Made by a program: the position numbers and the translations under genes. A stretch of 64,000 nt of DNA from Setaria digitata (lineage: Eukaryota; Nematoda; Chromadorea; Rhabditida; Setariidae): NCBI GenBank assembly GCA_003640385.1, contig RCAB01000296.1, positions 1 to 64,000 of the forward strand, written 5' to 3'. Positions 10,831 to 27,191 of this stretch are shown piece after piece; within the stretch, counting starts at the first letter, position 1; each line of letters opens with the position of its first letter. The notes beneath the pieces were generated by a model, which was not told the DNA's origin, did no database searches, and worked only from the letters and a program-made list of their open reading frames with translations.

Positions 10831-13800
10831 ATGAGTGAAATTGAGAGCAGTAACTTGACTGAAGAGAGGGACACTACGAGAGTTTGTAATTTACGGGAAC
10901 GTCCGCTGCTATTACGGGTTAATGGAAAATTATATGACGTAGCGTTATTTGCATCGAAACATCCTGGTGGGCAAAAGGTTGTGCTAGTTCTGTCTTTTTT
11001 GTTTTTTTGCTTCAGAATTTGAAGGAAAAAATCTTAAAAAAAACTTAAATATAAATATAAATTTAAGTTGGCCATATTTCTAAGCTGGTTTTGTGAAACC
11101 GCGGACTGTTTGGCTCGAAATACTCAGACTTCTGTATGGTCGTATTTGAGATCTTGACATTATTGTTAAATGTTGGTTCCTTGAAAGTTAAACACACCGA
11201 AGAGGCTTTGACATATAACGATTGTTAGTATTGATTGAAGTTATCTCATTATATGCTGATAGATTTTATTTCAGGTACTTAAACGTTTGGCTGGTGAAGA
11301 TGTTGATGAATATATGAATGGTACCAAGCGTATCCTTGGGGTTAAACATCAGCATTCAGCAACTGCTTATCGGATGCTGGAAAAATATGCTGTGGATATG
11401 TGTTACGAGGTTTGTTATTTTGGTACGACTATTTTCTATATTTTTCTTTATTGGAAAACTATATTTTTCTATATTTTTCTTTATTGGAAAAGAAGTAATT
11501 AACTTTGAAAAAGTTTTTGCTGTTATGGGAAGTTTTTCTTACACCTGATAATTATTTTTATTCGAGGTAAACAAAAAATGCTGACTCTGACTGCGTTAAT
11601 ATTGTAAAGTGTTGTAGTGTAACTTTAAAAAAAAGTGGTAATATAATGTACTTCGAAAGTATAGAAAATTGTTTGGTTTTTACTTCGATAATATTAAGAG
11701 TTAGTTAAACATAAAGGTAATAAGTATTAATTACCCTCTTAGCATTTTCAGTGTAAATTACATAATTGATTGAAATGTTCGAGTAGGGGACTTAAAACAA
11801 AGTTGCCACTAAAACTGTACTATTTAACATTCCAAGTTAAAATTGAAGTAGTTCGGATCGACTTGCGGACATTTTTCTGTTAAAAAATTGCCCTTACCTT
11901 GTTGGATAAAATCATTGAGTTCAGAAATTCTTGTCGTAAAAGGATAAATATGAAGTCTCCTTTTCAAGTGTAATTTTTCAACAAATACCACAATTTAAAA
12001 TTACTACAAACCCTTAACAAGCTAGTGAATCAGATCAGGAAATGATTTGACTGTCAATACATGAACTGTTTCGAAAGGCTATATGAAATGTACTCCTTTT
12101 AGAAAGTTTCTAATGACATATTCCAAGTACTAAGTGAATAGAAAGTTCGATTCCGAGATAATTTTAATTTAATTAAAAAGATCACGATTTTAACATCACT
12201 TTCTGTCTTGATATTTTTTCGTACTCGATGTCAGCATGGTAAACATTAATAATTGCCAATTCAAAATAATTGTTAACCTTTTATTTTTTCAAGGGAAGTG
12301 ACGATTTGTTATCTGATAAGCCGATGTTAAATAAGGTTGCTCATTTGGGTGACCGCTATTGGACGTGGATTCACCAGCCGTATGAAGGAACACTCCGACT
12401 GTTTGAATCAGATGTTTTGGAAAGCATGACTAGGACAAGTTGGTGGATGGTACCACTTGTTTGGCTACCTGTAGTAGTTCTGTTTACAGTACGCGCTTTC
12501 CCAATGATTTTTCAGAACTATGGTAATTTTTACGAGTAAAAAAATGCTTTGGATGCAACCATTATTTAGATTTTCATTGAAAGGTTCCAGTAATTAAATA
12601 AAAATAATCTGCTTATTTCATTTGGGAAATTAGCGTAAAATATCTCTCTTGCATTACTTTGTTCAGCAATATATCTAGTTTATTTCTTGACTAACAGAAA
12701 TGGTCAGATTATTTCCTTCGAGGAATTTTAATGCTGGATCAGGAATAGAGTTTGTAGTGTGCCAGCATGAAGTAATGATTTTATTGAATCTTCAGAAATC
12801 TTATTTCGAAGATGTCATACCCTATACTTGCAGGTTTTATATATGGTCTTATTATTTGGGCAGGACTTTTCACGTTAGGTGTTCTCTCATGGACACTTCT
12901 GGAATATATACTTCACCGTTTTGCTTTTCACTGGCAACCAAATCCAGAATCATATTTCCAAATCACTTTGCATTTCCTACTGCACGGTTTACATCATAAA
13001 GTTAACCTTTGGTGTCATTTATTTATTTATTTATTTTTTTTGATCATTTATTTATTTTTTTGGATTTCATTTTTTTTTCATACATTTTTTAATACACTTC
13101 ATGTGTCCACACTTTCACTTCTATTGTCAAATATTTTTTTTAGGATTAGTTTTATCGGGACTATATTTTGAAATTTTAAAAACAAATCCCATGTTTTTAA
13201 AATAAAAGCAAAACTGCAGAAGCTCATAACTTCTCGTTTTTCGCAAGCTTTATTTCTAATTGATCACTCATGGAACTCGACAATCAAACTTCATAATTAA
13301 ATGTTAGGTATTTATAAAAACTTTTTGAACTTATTCATTCCGTACTTTTCAGACACCGATGGATGGTGACCGTTTAGTTTTTCCACCAGTACCAGCAGCT
13401 GTAATTGTTGCATTTTTTTATTGTTTTTATACTTGGTTACTGCCATACGACTTATTTTGTTGTTTTGGAGCTGGTAAATTGTTTGGTTATATCATTTACG
13501 ATTGTTCACATTACTATTTTCATCATGCTGATCCGTTGCCTGGAACAAATCTTCATTTTCGAAAAGTTTATCACAATAATCATCATTTCAAACATTTCGA
13601 TCTGGGTATGTGCGTATCACTTTTTTTTTTCCTAATTCAAGACTTTATCGAAGAGCTATGTTGTCTTTCACCCTTTTACTTCTTGTGAGTCCCTAGTTAA
13701 ATTAAATTAAAGCATTTGCAAATTCTTTTTTATTGCTTTCAATTGCGTTTATATGGAGACATAAAATATGAAACTTTATCGAAATCTCCTCTAGTCTTCA

Positions 13801-14087
13801 TTTCATATTTAGCATTAGGATTGTCGGCATGTAGAACATTACTTCTTATCTCTGACATTTCTTTACCCAAAGTGCTCTAGAAAAATTGAGGCTTGTCTTC
13901 GCAAGATTCCTGATGTTCAAAATTTTGTTCTAGGGATCAAAATAGTGTTAAAGAATTTTCAAATCCATTAAAATGGTTTGCTTATATTAAAGAGTGGATT
14001 TTAGTTTTATTTTCTTTTGTAGCTTTCGGTATATCGACCATTTTATGGGACTACGTCTTCAACACAGTTGGTGCAGGGCCGCAATGA
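10831..14087 (+). CDS. fath-1: Fatty acid 2-hydroxylase
   Basis: Six exons: 10831-10977, 11275-11409, 12294-12522, 12834-13000, 13353-13605, 14023-14087 (TGA), phase-consistent, 331 aa. The family adds a 2-hydroxyl to very-long-chain fatty acids for ceramides and sphingolipids, in the endoplasmic reticulum membrane. Residues about 20-95 form a cytochrome b5 domain: HPGG supplies one haem ligand and the HQHSA stretch the second. The hydroxylase domain follows, with hydrophobic segments (WWMVPLVWLPVVVLF; GFIYGLIIWAGLFTLG) and the di-iron histidine motifs HRFAFH, HGLHH, HYYFHH and HNNHHFKH. The exon 4/5 junction reads LHHK-TPMDGDRLVFPP, a conserved stretch in this family, which supports the splice. 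All expected histidine clusters are present, so the enzyme looks intact. The start codon follows a possible spliced-leader acceptor at 10797. Confidence 0.95.
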
Positions 14088-15473
14088 CAAAGTTTACCCA
14101 TTTTGTTAATCTTTGAGCTATAGCTCATTTCGGGTATTAGTTTTAGTATTTATATCTGTTTCAAATATTTATATTTTCCATATAATTCAAAAACATATCT
14201 GTTTATGTTTAAAGAATTATCTTGCTTTGTAATAGGTCTTTATTTTTCTTGAGTTTCTCCTGTTTGCTACGTTGTTATTACATTGTGAACTTTTTTTTAT
14301 TAAACTGTTAAGCTTATTTTGCACTGTCGTACCTTTGTAATTATGCATCTTGATATTTTCTTCTTTCTGGCAGTAAGTGATAGAACATAATGGGAACTGT
14401 AGTTTTATTGTTATGTAATATGTTCGCTGTAAAATGACAGAATAGCTAGGTATTTTAAATAAATACTCATTTAGATATAGAAATAATTTGTAAATGTTTA
14501 ACTATATTCTAAATTTTGTCTTCACTCAGCCCTCCTACTTTCGATATTACTTTGATATTGGATGTAATTCAACTTGTTATGAGCAGGTTTTCAAAATGTT
14601 ATATTTTATAATCTGCTGCTTTAATCTGACGTTTTTTAAATGACCAATGAAACACCTGTTATTTTCAAGGAAAAAAAAGTCCCTAGAAAGCAGTAACACA
14701 TACTGATAAAGAAGCTCGAGGTTTAGTGTAACATCTTTGAAAACAGAAGTTACACCCAGTAGTTTGCAGTTGGAGTTGTATTTCTGTTCTTTAGGAACGA
14801 TGGGTTTTAGTTAGTTACTGATTCGAGAAACAAAGTACTAAATTGAACATTATTCCTAAACAAAACTTGTTTCACGAATTATTCACCCACTGACAATGAT
14901 CTAGTACTGTAGATAATAAATCCTACCACTTGGCCAGTAGGCTGTTTAAGACTTTGAACTTCATTAAGGACAGTCCAAGATTAAGCAGAAATTGTAAAAT
15001 GTACATATTGTACCAGCTTTCGTCTGGTACATTTTTCACTGAAATGGAACATCGGCGGCATTTAAACGGTTTCTTCCGGATGGCGATATTTAAAGCATTC
15101 ATGAGTCAAATAAACGGTACACAACGAGAACTCGGATTTTCCTTTGCAAATATTACGAGTGAAATATTCCGATATTCAGTACTCTACATTCACTCAATAT
15201 TCTATATTCAATATTCAGTATTCTACATTTATAATATCATCTATGAGAGGAAGATGGTGGTATATTGTCGGTACCGATTTCTGTACACTTTTGCGGGATA
15301 ATTGTTTTTCATAAAGCGGTGACAGCATGTAACAGAGGACCATGTTTGTCTCGTTTGGGATTAGATTTTTCTAAGGCATGCTGAATTTGCATATTGCTAG
15401 TATATATTTGTTGTGAAGTATTTCGTAATATTTATTTCATTTGCTACATTGTATTGCAGGTATTTGGTGTGTG
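14088..15473. other. Hydroxylase 3' UTR and NOP10 upstream region
   Basis: No convincing gene. An open frame at 14930-15301 is rich in repeated ATATTC/TATATTC strings, has no convincing splice context and looks like chance. A TATTGCAG ending at 15459, 14 bases before the NOP10 ATG, is a good spliced-leader acceptor candidate. Confidence 0.55.
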
Positions 15474-16546
15474 ATGTATTTGAAGTTTTACCTGGACGAG
15501 AGCGGAAACAGAATATATACGTTAAAGGTAGGTTAATTTATATGTATTGTTAATGAATAATTTGTGACATGGGAGAGCTATTTTGTTAGGTAAAATAGTT
15601 CAGAGGAAATGGAAGTTCTGACTTTTGGCAGTGTTTTTTTTTTGTCGTCAAGATTTAATATCATAATGGAGACAAGTTTTTATCCGTAATGTGGTAAATG
15701 TTGACTATAACAGTTGCCATGAACCGAAAATGCTGCTATAAGGAATTTGGTTCAATGTCTCGTAGATGAAGCATTGTGTTGTTAGGTTCGAGTAGTGGAA
15801 TTTGAAAATATTGTATTGCCAATTCATGTTGTCACATTAAACCTTAGTGAGGTTAGTTGGATATTACGTTGAGATGATAATATGACTGCTTTTGCCAACT
15901 TTTACATCGTCCCACTATTTCATTTTGGCTCCTGTTGTTATGATTTTGTTGAGAATAGTAATAATTGATTTTGTTATAGTCATTTCTGTACTTACTTTCG
16001 ATATCACTTTACAATTTCTAATGTTGATTTAAACAGTCGTGGAAGTTGTTGCTCTACATTTTGGTAATATATTTTATTACATCCTTGGTATTGTTTAAGG
16101 ATAAGCTTCGTACTTTGGATATTGTTTGATGATAGAGTATGGTTGGCAATGCTAATTAATTGTGCTCACAGTGATGATTTAATAGTTTCATTTAAATATT
16201 CTCATACCCATTATCCATTTAGAAAACTTGTGCGGAATTTCTTCGCCATTCATATAAAGTGGGATCTTATTCGTAAGTCTTCATACTCAATTTTCCCTCG
16301 TAATATCACCCACCATATGTGGATATACCAACATAAGCAAGCTTTAGTTTAAAAAATTCCTGAAAGTTTTTCGATAAATTTAAAGTGTTAGTTCTGTCGT
16401 TTCAGGCCACAGATCCGCAGGGTCGGCAGACGCAAAGCGCTCATCCAGCTCGTTTTTCACCTGAGGACAAGAATTCGAAGTACAGAATAATTATTAAGAA
16501 GCGTTTTGGCATCTTGCCTACAATGCAGCCGAAACCAGTTTATTAA
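15474..16546 (+). CDS. nola-3: H/ACA ribonucleoprotein subunit NOP10
   Basis: Two exons: 15474-15527 and 16406-16546 (TAA), joined in phase 0, giving exactly 64 aa, the usual length of eukaryotic NOP10. The N-terminus [18 protein letters not shown] and the core [12 protein letters not shown] followed by [11 protein letters not shown] match the family closely. Family role: NOP10 binds the pseudouridine synthase dyskerin/CBF5 in H/ACA snoRNPs, which pseudouridylate rRNA and snRNA in nucleoli and Cajal bodies. A spliced-leader acceptor candidate ends at 15459 and an AATAAA is at 16573-16578. The 878-base intron is long for such a small gene; I could not identify a snoRNA in it. Confidence 0.96.
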
Positions 16547-16586
16547 TTACAAGAAAGAAAGAGAAGTGCAAAAATAAAACTTTACA

Positions 16587-17336
16587 ATGTTAGTTTGGGA
16601 ATGGCGACGGAAGTGGCGACAGTATATTCGTAATAGGCAATCGCCATCACGTTTAACTTATCAACAATTAACAAAAAGGTTGGCATTATTTACAAAGGAG
16701 AAGAGAAGATGCTGATTCAAAAATTATCACATTTATCTGAAAATTTTAAGATGCGATTATTTCCATCATATTCTTCGTAGTTTCATAAATTAGATATGAC
16801 GCTTTAACTAAACTCACTATTTTCTTTACGTATAGACATCTCTTATTATATAGGTCTGTTGTTTGTTAAGATTTTTTCTATCATAAGGACTTGGTGCGAA
16901 TTAATTTTTTAGTAGAGCGAAATACGCTGATAAATAATTCGAACTTAGAAAAATATAAAGCCGGGGTAAATTTAGCTACAGGGAAGCTCTTTAGTATTTT
17001 ATCGAGAGTTAGAAATCCCACTGATGTTTTTAGGTACGCGACAGTTTCTTTCGTTCTCTTCGTTATAGGATGGCATGTCACTGGCTATGTAGTGTGGAGA
17101 AAGATAGAAAAATGGAGGAAAGATAATCCACAGGAAAAAGTTCCATTGAGCAAATTACCTGTGAAAGGTTTCATAGAACTTCAGGAAGAGGAAAAGGCTT
17201 TATTGAGTGCTGGTTTTGAGGATGGTAAGTGAGGTGAATTTTAATGGAATTTTTTCTTAACTTCAAAAACATTGCTGAACTAACTGCAGGAAACTTCCTT
17301 TTTTTTTATGATACTATCTTCTTCGTTGCAGTATAG
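16587..17336 (+). CDS. Small single-pass membrane protein, unrecognised
   Basis: The well-supported part is an open exon from 16913 (acceptor AATTTTTTAG) to 17224, ending in a strong donor (GTAAGT). Splicing to 17332-17336 (acceptor TTCGTTGCAG) adds GTA TAG and ends the protein FEDV. This exon has no methionine and needs a phase-1 exon upstream. The best candidate is 16587-16629 (starting MLVWEWRRKWRQYI), which would give 119 aa in frame. The protein is basic at the N-terminus, has one membrane segment (VSFVLFVIGWHVTGYVV), then a charged tail (RKIEKWRKDNPQEKVPLSKL and EEEKALLSAGF). That layout suits a small mitochondrial inner-membrane protein, which is inference only. It starts 40 bases after the NOP10 stop. 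The first exon is uncertain: the unspliced frame from 16587 would instead encode a 41-aa basic peptide ending at 16712. Confidence 0.45.
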
Positions 17337-18345
17337 ATTGCTAGGCTCCCACTCCCTTGGATTTCAAATGGTAAGAATGTTCAAATCACCTATATTCAAA
17401 ACCAGTTTCTCATTTTTCTTTTGTACCATTTTCTAAATCCACTGTGCCACTTCTATATATCCAAGTTTAAAATTATAGTGTTGCCGACCCTCGTCATTCT
17501 TAAATAATTTTTACAATAAAATTTGTCCACTTTATGTCACAGTACAGATTTTGAAGCTGAGAGTGAGCCATTAACCATTTTGAATTCCACCACACTGTGC
17601 AAACTACAATTTATTAATCTTCATCGTCAACTATAGCTTAAATATTCGTGTTCAGTCGGAATAACGAAGTTGATTCCGGAGTGAAATTTAGCTGGATATG
17701 GAGTAGAGGAAATGCTGTTTTCCAAAAGGGATTTTGTAAATTTAGCTCAATTTTTTTTTTCAGTGCATTCTTTTCCGACTATTCTCTGTCTTTGTTAAGT
17801 AAGTCATAAAGTGGTGTAAGCGTGCCATTACTCCTTACCACGTGCGATTTGCCGCTGCCTTACTCCCAAACTTAGTTCATGAATACATCCATCATTTTTG
17901 ATTTGACCGTTTTGGTGTGGGAATCAGGAATTCCTTCCAATTAGAATTGCTGGCAGTGCATTTCTGTGTTTTTAAAAATGTCTTTATGCCTGCATCACAT
18001 AAAACTCATAAATGAAGTATCATGTGTTCTCTAGCCTGAAACGATCTAGTTTCTCCTTCACAAAATAGAGATAAATACGTGAAACTCATAGAAGCTGGAC
18101 TACACAGCAACATGTCGGAACAAAAGAAAACGAAAAGAAAAGTGTGGATGCAGAATGCTGCTGCGAAGCGTGTTAAGCAGTGTCAATTAACAATGATGCA
18201 CATAAAGAATAACAAAAAAAGAAAAGACTTTTAATTTAATGAAATAACAAATTAATTTGATTAGCAATTGAAAAAATAGCTTGAAAGTGAGGATTCTCTT
18301 TCTAATTAAAACAAAACAATTTCGACTGGAGAAAGTTGGATATTA
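17337..18345. other. Convergent intergenic region before EF-1A
   Basis: Holds the 3' ends of the small membrane protein gene (plus strand) and the EF-1A gene (minus strand). The only item of note is a 40-codon frame at 18112-18234 on the plus strand, listed separately. Nothing else coding was seen. Confidence 0.5.
18112..18234 (+). other. Short basic open frame, possible small protein
   Basis: ATG to TAA, 40 aa, very basic (begins MSEQKKTKRKVWMQNAAAKR and ends KKRKDF). It has good amino acid variety for an AT-rich region, but no recognised family and only a weak acceptor (CTACACAG) before it. It may simply be 3' UTR sequence. Confidence 0.2.
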
Positions 18346-22936
<4,591 letters not shown>

Positions 22937-24751
22937 TTAGGCATCATCACTCTCTGGTTCAGATTCCGACATATATTCGTTGCGGAAGCCACTCGTATCT
23001 ATATCTATCGTTTCCCTCATTTGTAATTGAATTAAGGCACGTATTTCTGGATCTCCTGCAATATCCACTGGGCGCTTTCGTTCATTGTTACGTACTGTAG
23101 TACTTGCACCATGCTCCAGCAATATCTTCACACATTCCAAATGACCCTTCCAAGCAGCCGCATGCAATGCTGTATCGCCAATTTTGTTCTGCAAACTAAT
23201 AACTAAAAGGCAATTTTCTGACTTGTTTAATATTGACATAGGTCGAAAGTCAAACAACCTTCGGATCAAAATTTTATCTAATTAATTAATAAAAGAATGG
23301 GAAGAGAAGGAAAGTGTTTGAAGTGTACTAGAACTCATACATTTCAGTGCTAAAAAGTCATTTATTTGATCGAAGTAAAAAGACCATTGGAACTTTTGCT
23401 TTTCTTCAAACAGAAATTGTCTGAATTCTTCTCACAAATCTATCTCAGTTCTAATTTTCTCACTCGAAATAGAAACATATAGGAGTTGTAATTAAGATAA
23501 AATCCTCCTAGTTTTCCGTTGACCAAAACCAAGTATCCAATCTTTCTGAAACAACTTTACCTGGGCGGAAATGCACATATTGGGTATGGAACATAATAAC
23601 TTCACGATCTGAACATGACCAGCATGGCTCGACCAGTACAATGGCGTTGAGCCGGATTTATCCAGACCGTTCACTGATACCTTTGAATAATTTCAAACAT
23701 GGAAATTACTACTATTTTATTTGTTTTTTTTTTTTTTTTTGAAGGTCTGATTGCCATTCTCCTTACTGACGTACAACAAATATGCCGCAATTACTATATA
23801 GCCTTTGTTCCTCAAAAGTTATCTGAATACACAAATCCTATCTTTTTCAAACTTAAGGAAATTCCACTTATGACAGTGAAGGAAGAAAATGCGAATAACG
23901 ATGTAAAACTACATTAATTATATTTTTATTTATCTATTGAATCAACTCATTACTTCCCCAATACTAAGCAGGAATTTCTGCAAACGGAAATCCATAAACG
24001 TACCGCATTATCAAGACATTCCTTAACACAGTGTATATTTCCTCGTTTTGCTGCATCATGTAAAGGATATTCAATATATTCTGCTGTCATTACTATAAGC
24101 ATCACGATTTGCAATTGTTACGTATAAAAAAAAAAAAAAAAATCTCCAGCATCATTATTTCAATAGCATCAATTATTATCCGACACCATCAAAAATACGC
24201 TGCGATTTCCATAGACTACAACCAATATCAGCTGTGATAATTGGCTTCCGGTAAGAGATCCACACATTAGTACAACCAAATCACTTTACTTAATTCAAAC
24301 TAAATGACATTTGAAAAGGTAAGAGTAACATCTTGACAACAATATAACAACATACAAAGCTCCCTGCTATTGCTGCTTTCTGGTTTCCATAATAAGGTAA
24401 AAACAAAATGTACCGTAATTCCGCGGAATTAAACCCGTTTGATTACTGCAACGTGCTGGCCACCATTGCGCATCATTACTGCTATCAGAAACATACAGCA
24501 AATCACCCTCATTGAAAGATAATTCTTTATCCTAAAAAATAAAATGTATTTAAAGACAAGGGTGATATGATATCTCGTAAAGAGATAAATCAGTTCCAAA
24601 GAAAAAGAAAAATTAATTAAAAACTTTTTAACTCTACTATCATGACAGAAATAGCATAAGTTACACTCTGTGCTATGTAGTCATATATCGCCCGATAAAC
24701 AGTAACTCGTCCTGGCTTAGGCGCGGGCCTTGGCGGTTTTGATTGTGCCAT
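22937..24751 (-). CDS. OSTF1: Osteoclast-stimulating factor 1-like SH3/ankyrin protein
   Basis: Five exons on the minus strand: 24751-24665, 24531-24414, 24092-24004, 23680-23561, 23188-22937 (TAA), phase-consistent, 221 aa (vertebrate OSTF1 is about 214). A proline-rich start (MAQSKPPRPAPKPGRVTVYR) leads into an SH3 domain at about residues 17-70, with the family's ELSFNEGDLLYV, QWWPARC and GLIPRNYV. Three to four ankyrin repeats follow (PLHDAAKRGNIHCVKECLD; VNGLDKSGSTPLYWSSHAGH; NKIGDTALHAAAWKGHLECV). The tail is acidic (SESEPESDDA), as in OSTF1. It is a small intracellular adaptor that binds proline-rich partners in signalling and trafficking; the exact worm role is unknown. A TATTTTTAG acceptor about 40 bases upstream of the ATG could take a spliced leader. 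Confidence 0.94.
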
Positions 24752-25562
24752 TAATTCTTGACATCGACAAATTCATACATAGAAAGAGTATCTAAAAATA
24801 TTTACGGGAAAAAAAAATTCAACTATGCCTATCTGCATAATAAAAAAAAAGCACTAGCATCTTATTTCGGAATCCGAAAATCAAAACTTCCAAAGCGGAA
24901 ATTATCTCTTCGTATTAAAAATCTTCATTACTATTATGCAGTTGTCGTGATCAATTATGTTATGCATAATGGTGCATATTACTGCAAAAACTAATACTTC
25001 CAATAGTTCTGCAGTTCTGTCTATCTTGAATTGCCTTGAACTATAGAAAAGCCAAATCTCACTTCGGTTTATAATCATGTTATACGATATTATCAAATAT
25101 CAAACAGCAACTGTAGCATGATCACTATATTTCTAATTCTCGTTACAATGTTCATGAATATCTTTATTTCAGACGATACTGATCTTCATTAGAAACTGAA
25201 TTCAACAGCTCCCACAAATAACAACCTAATCATCTACACATAAAAATCGCCTTAACTATCTTACCGTTTCCATCGTATTGATGCACAATATTTTACATCG
25301 TCGTTTTAACACAAAGAAAATGAAAGAACAACAGATTTTACGAAAACTCTCTAACAGCAATCAAAAATTTCGTCAATCAAATGAACGCCTTCGTCATCTC
25401 ATTTTTGGCATAACTTATATTTAAAAAAATGCAATAAAAAACTTGTTAAAGACTTTACGCGAAATGTATAAGTTATAATGGCAAATTGTAGATCATTTAT
25501 GCAATACGCAAAGTAATGGTAAAAAGCCTACAGCTAATTATAATGATAATAATTATGAATAT
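24752..25562. other. Intergenic between NDUFB9 and OSTF1
   Basis: About 0.8 kb of AT-rich sequence between two genes on the same minus strand. It contains the 3' UTR of NDUFB9 and the short 5' UTR of OSTF1. Nothing else supportable was seen. The gap is long for a tight nematode operon but does not exclude co-transcription. Confidence 0.5.
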
Positions 25563-27191
25563 TCATTTGTGCGTAGCTTCTTCCGAAGATTTTGGCAGTT
25601 CAGTTTGAATTTTAGCCAACTCTTCATCCCATTCTTTCTCAATCTTAGACCAGTGAGCAAGTAACTCTTTCTTTCTTTGTTCACGTCGATTGAAATAATA
25701 AGGAAATTGTTCACGCTCAACATTCGTCCACGTTGTACTGTCAAGCATCTGAAAAATTCAAGAAGAAAACGTATATAAACGTTTAGCGGTATTTAATAAG
25801 ACTTCAGAAAAACTAAAACAACAGTGCTGATTGATTGTAGCGGAAACTGGGCAGTCAAAACAAAATACCAAGTTATTTCTAAGCGACAGACCAGATTGAA
25901 AGTAATTCAGAGGTTATTATGGAATTGAGAAAGATTTTACATCATTTTACATTACTACAGAATCAATATATTCTGATAACTAAAAACCTGCGAAGTAAGA
26001 AGTTCAAAAAACTGGAACTTACAGCATCAGGCATATTGTGTGTGTCACGATCGTACGCTGCACCACCTACGTCTGCGCCAACTGTAAAAAATTCTATTTT
26101 AATAATTTTAAAAGCACTATAAATGTATTCAAGAACCCGAATTTCAAAAAACTTCAGTAATGAAACTCAAAGATTCGCCGTGCCGCCTGAATCAAATAGA
26201 AAGATTTATTCATAGCAACATCCGTCCAATACTATAAAAATAATGATAACAAATTAAAAAACCACGCCCTTCATTTTTTTTCTTGACAATAAGATTATAC
26301 ATTTTAAAAAAAAAGGAGAGAAAAGAACTACTGATAGAACTTACAGCGATAAGTGGCCCAGTGTTTTCGTTCCCATATTTGGCGACACCCATCCAAATAT
26401 AATAGGCGAGCTTTATCGGGATTTTTCTCTTCCTTATATGCATCGAAACGAGCCCGCATTACTACCTTATGGAAACGAGCCTCCAGGCTGAAAATTGAGA
26501 GAATAAGAAAATCGAAGTGAAATAAGTTGCAAAATGATCCATTTCTCGTTATTTATTTGCTTTTACGAAAAATGTTCCCACATTACAAATTTATTCAGTT
26601 ATTAAATAAATGAATAACACGGGTATGCCTTAAAGAAAATAGCAATCATCATTTATCCAACTGACCTCAATAAACACCGATAAGAAATGTTCTAAGAGTA
26701 CTGCACCAAAAGTACTTTTCTTTATTTACAAAATTTTTTTTACAAAGAAAAAAAAATGCTTATTTCATTAACTTAGTCGAGATAATTATCTAATCCTATT
26801 ATTAACAACTGAAGTAAATTCACGAAAGCCAATATCTCAATATAATCCAACAGAAATGGCCACTTTCCCTCAGTACTGTTATAGGATTATTATTTTGAAT
26901 AATGTAACTTATAAAAATAATAAACAGAGGGAAAAAAAATCCATACATACTGCAAACTTTTGCTATAATTAATTAAAAGCATTTAGTATAATTAATAAGT
27001 TGGAAGAAATTAACAACAAAAAAAAAAAAGAATAATATTTGATATAATTGAAGTTAAAAGAAGTAAAAATGAACAACTTACATGTCCGTACCATAATAGG
27101 CATCCATTTGACGCATGGCTCGCTTGAACAACCGACATACTTTCTGTCGATGTGATAACGCTTTACTGAACATCCATGATGGTGATTCCAT
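25563..27191 (-). CDS. ndub-9: NADH:ubiquinone oxidoreductase subunit B9 (NDUFB9)
   Basis: Four exons on the minus strand: 27191-27082, 26487-26345, 26081-26023, 25748-25563, phase-consistent, 165 aa. It is an LYR-family accessory subunit of mitochondrial complex I. Visible features are the N-terminal LYR-like helix (HRQKVCRLFKRAMRQMDAY), then LEARFHKVVMRARFDAYKEE and DKARLLYLDGCRQIWERKHW. The central GGAAYDRDTHNMPD and C-terminal FPYYFNRREQRKKELLAHW blocks correspond to regions conserved in NDUFB9. The first arginine of the LYR motif appears as CRLF, a slight variant. The last exon starts at an internal ATG right after the acceptor, so it reads like a complete short protein if viewed alone. 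A TTTATAG acceptor ends 9 bases upstream of the initiator ATG, a likely spliced-leader site. Confidence 0.92.

Noticed and set aside
14930..15301. A 123-codon frame upstream of NOP10
   Set aside because: It starts at a non-ATG codon, its C-terminal half comes from ATATTC-type repeats, and it shows no family resemblance.
16881..17081. A 66-codon minus-strand frame
   Set aside because: It is the antisense shadow of the small membrane protein exon.
25563..25748. A stand-alone 61-aa protein beginning MLDSTTW
   Set aside because: It is the final exon of NDUFB9; the ATG directly follows a splice acceptor and phase matches the upstream exons.
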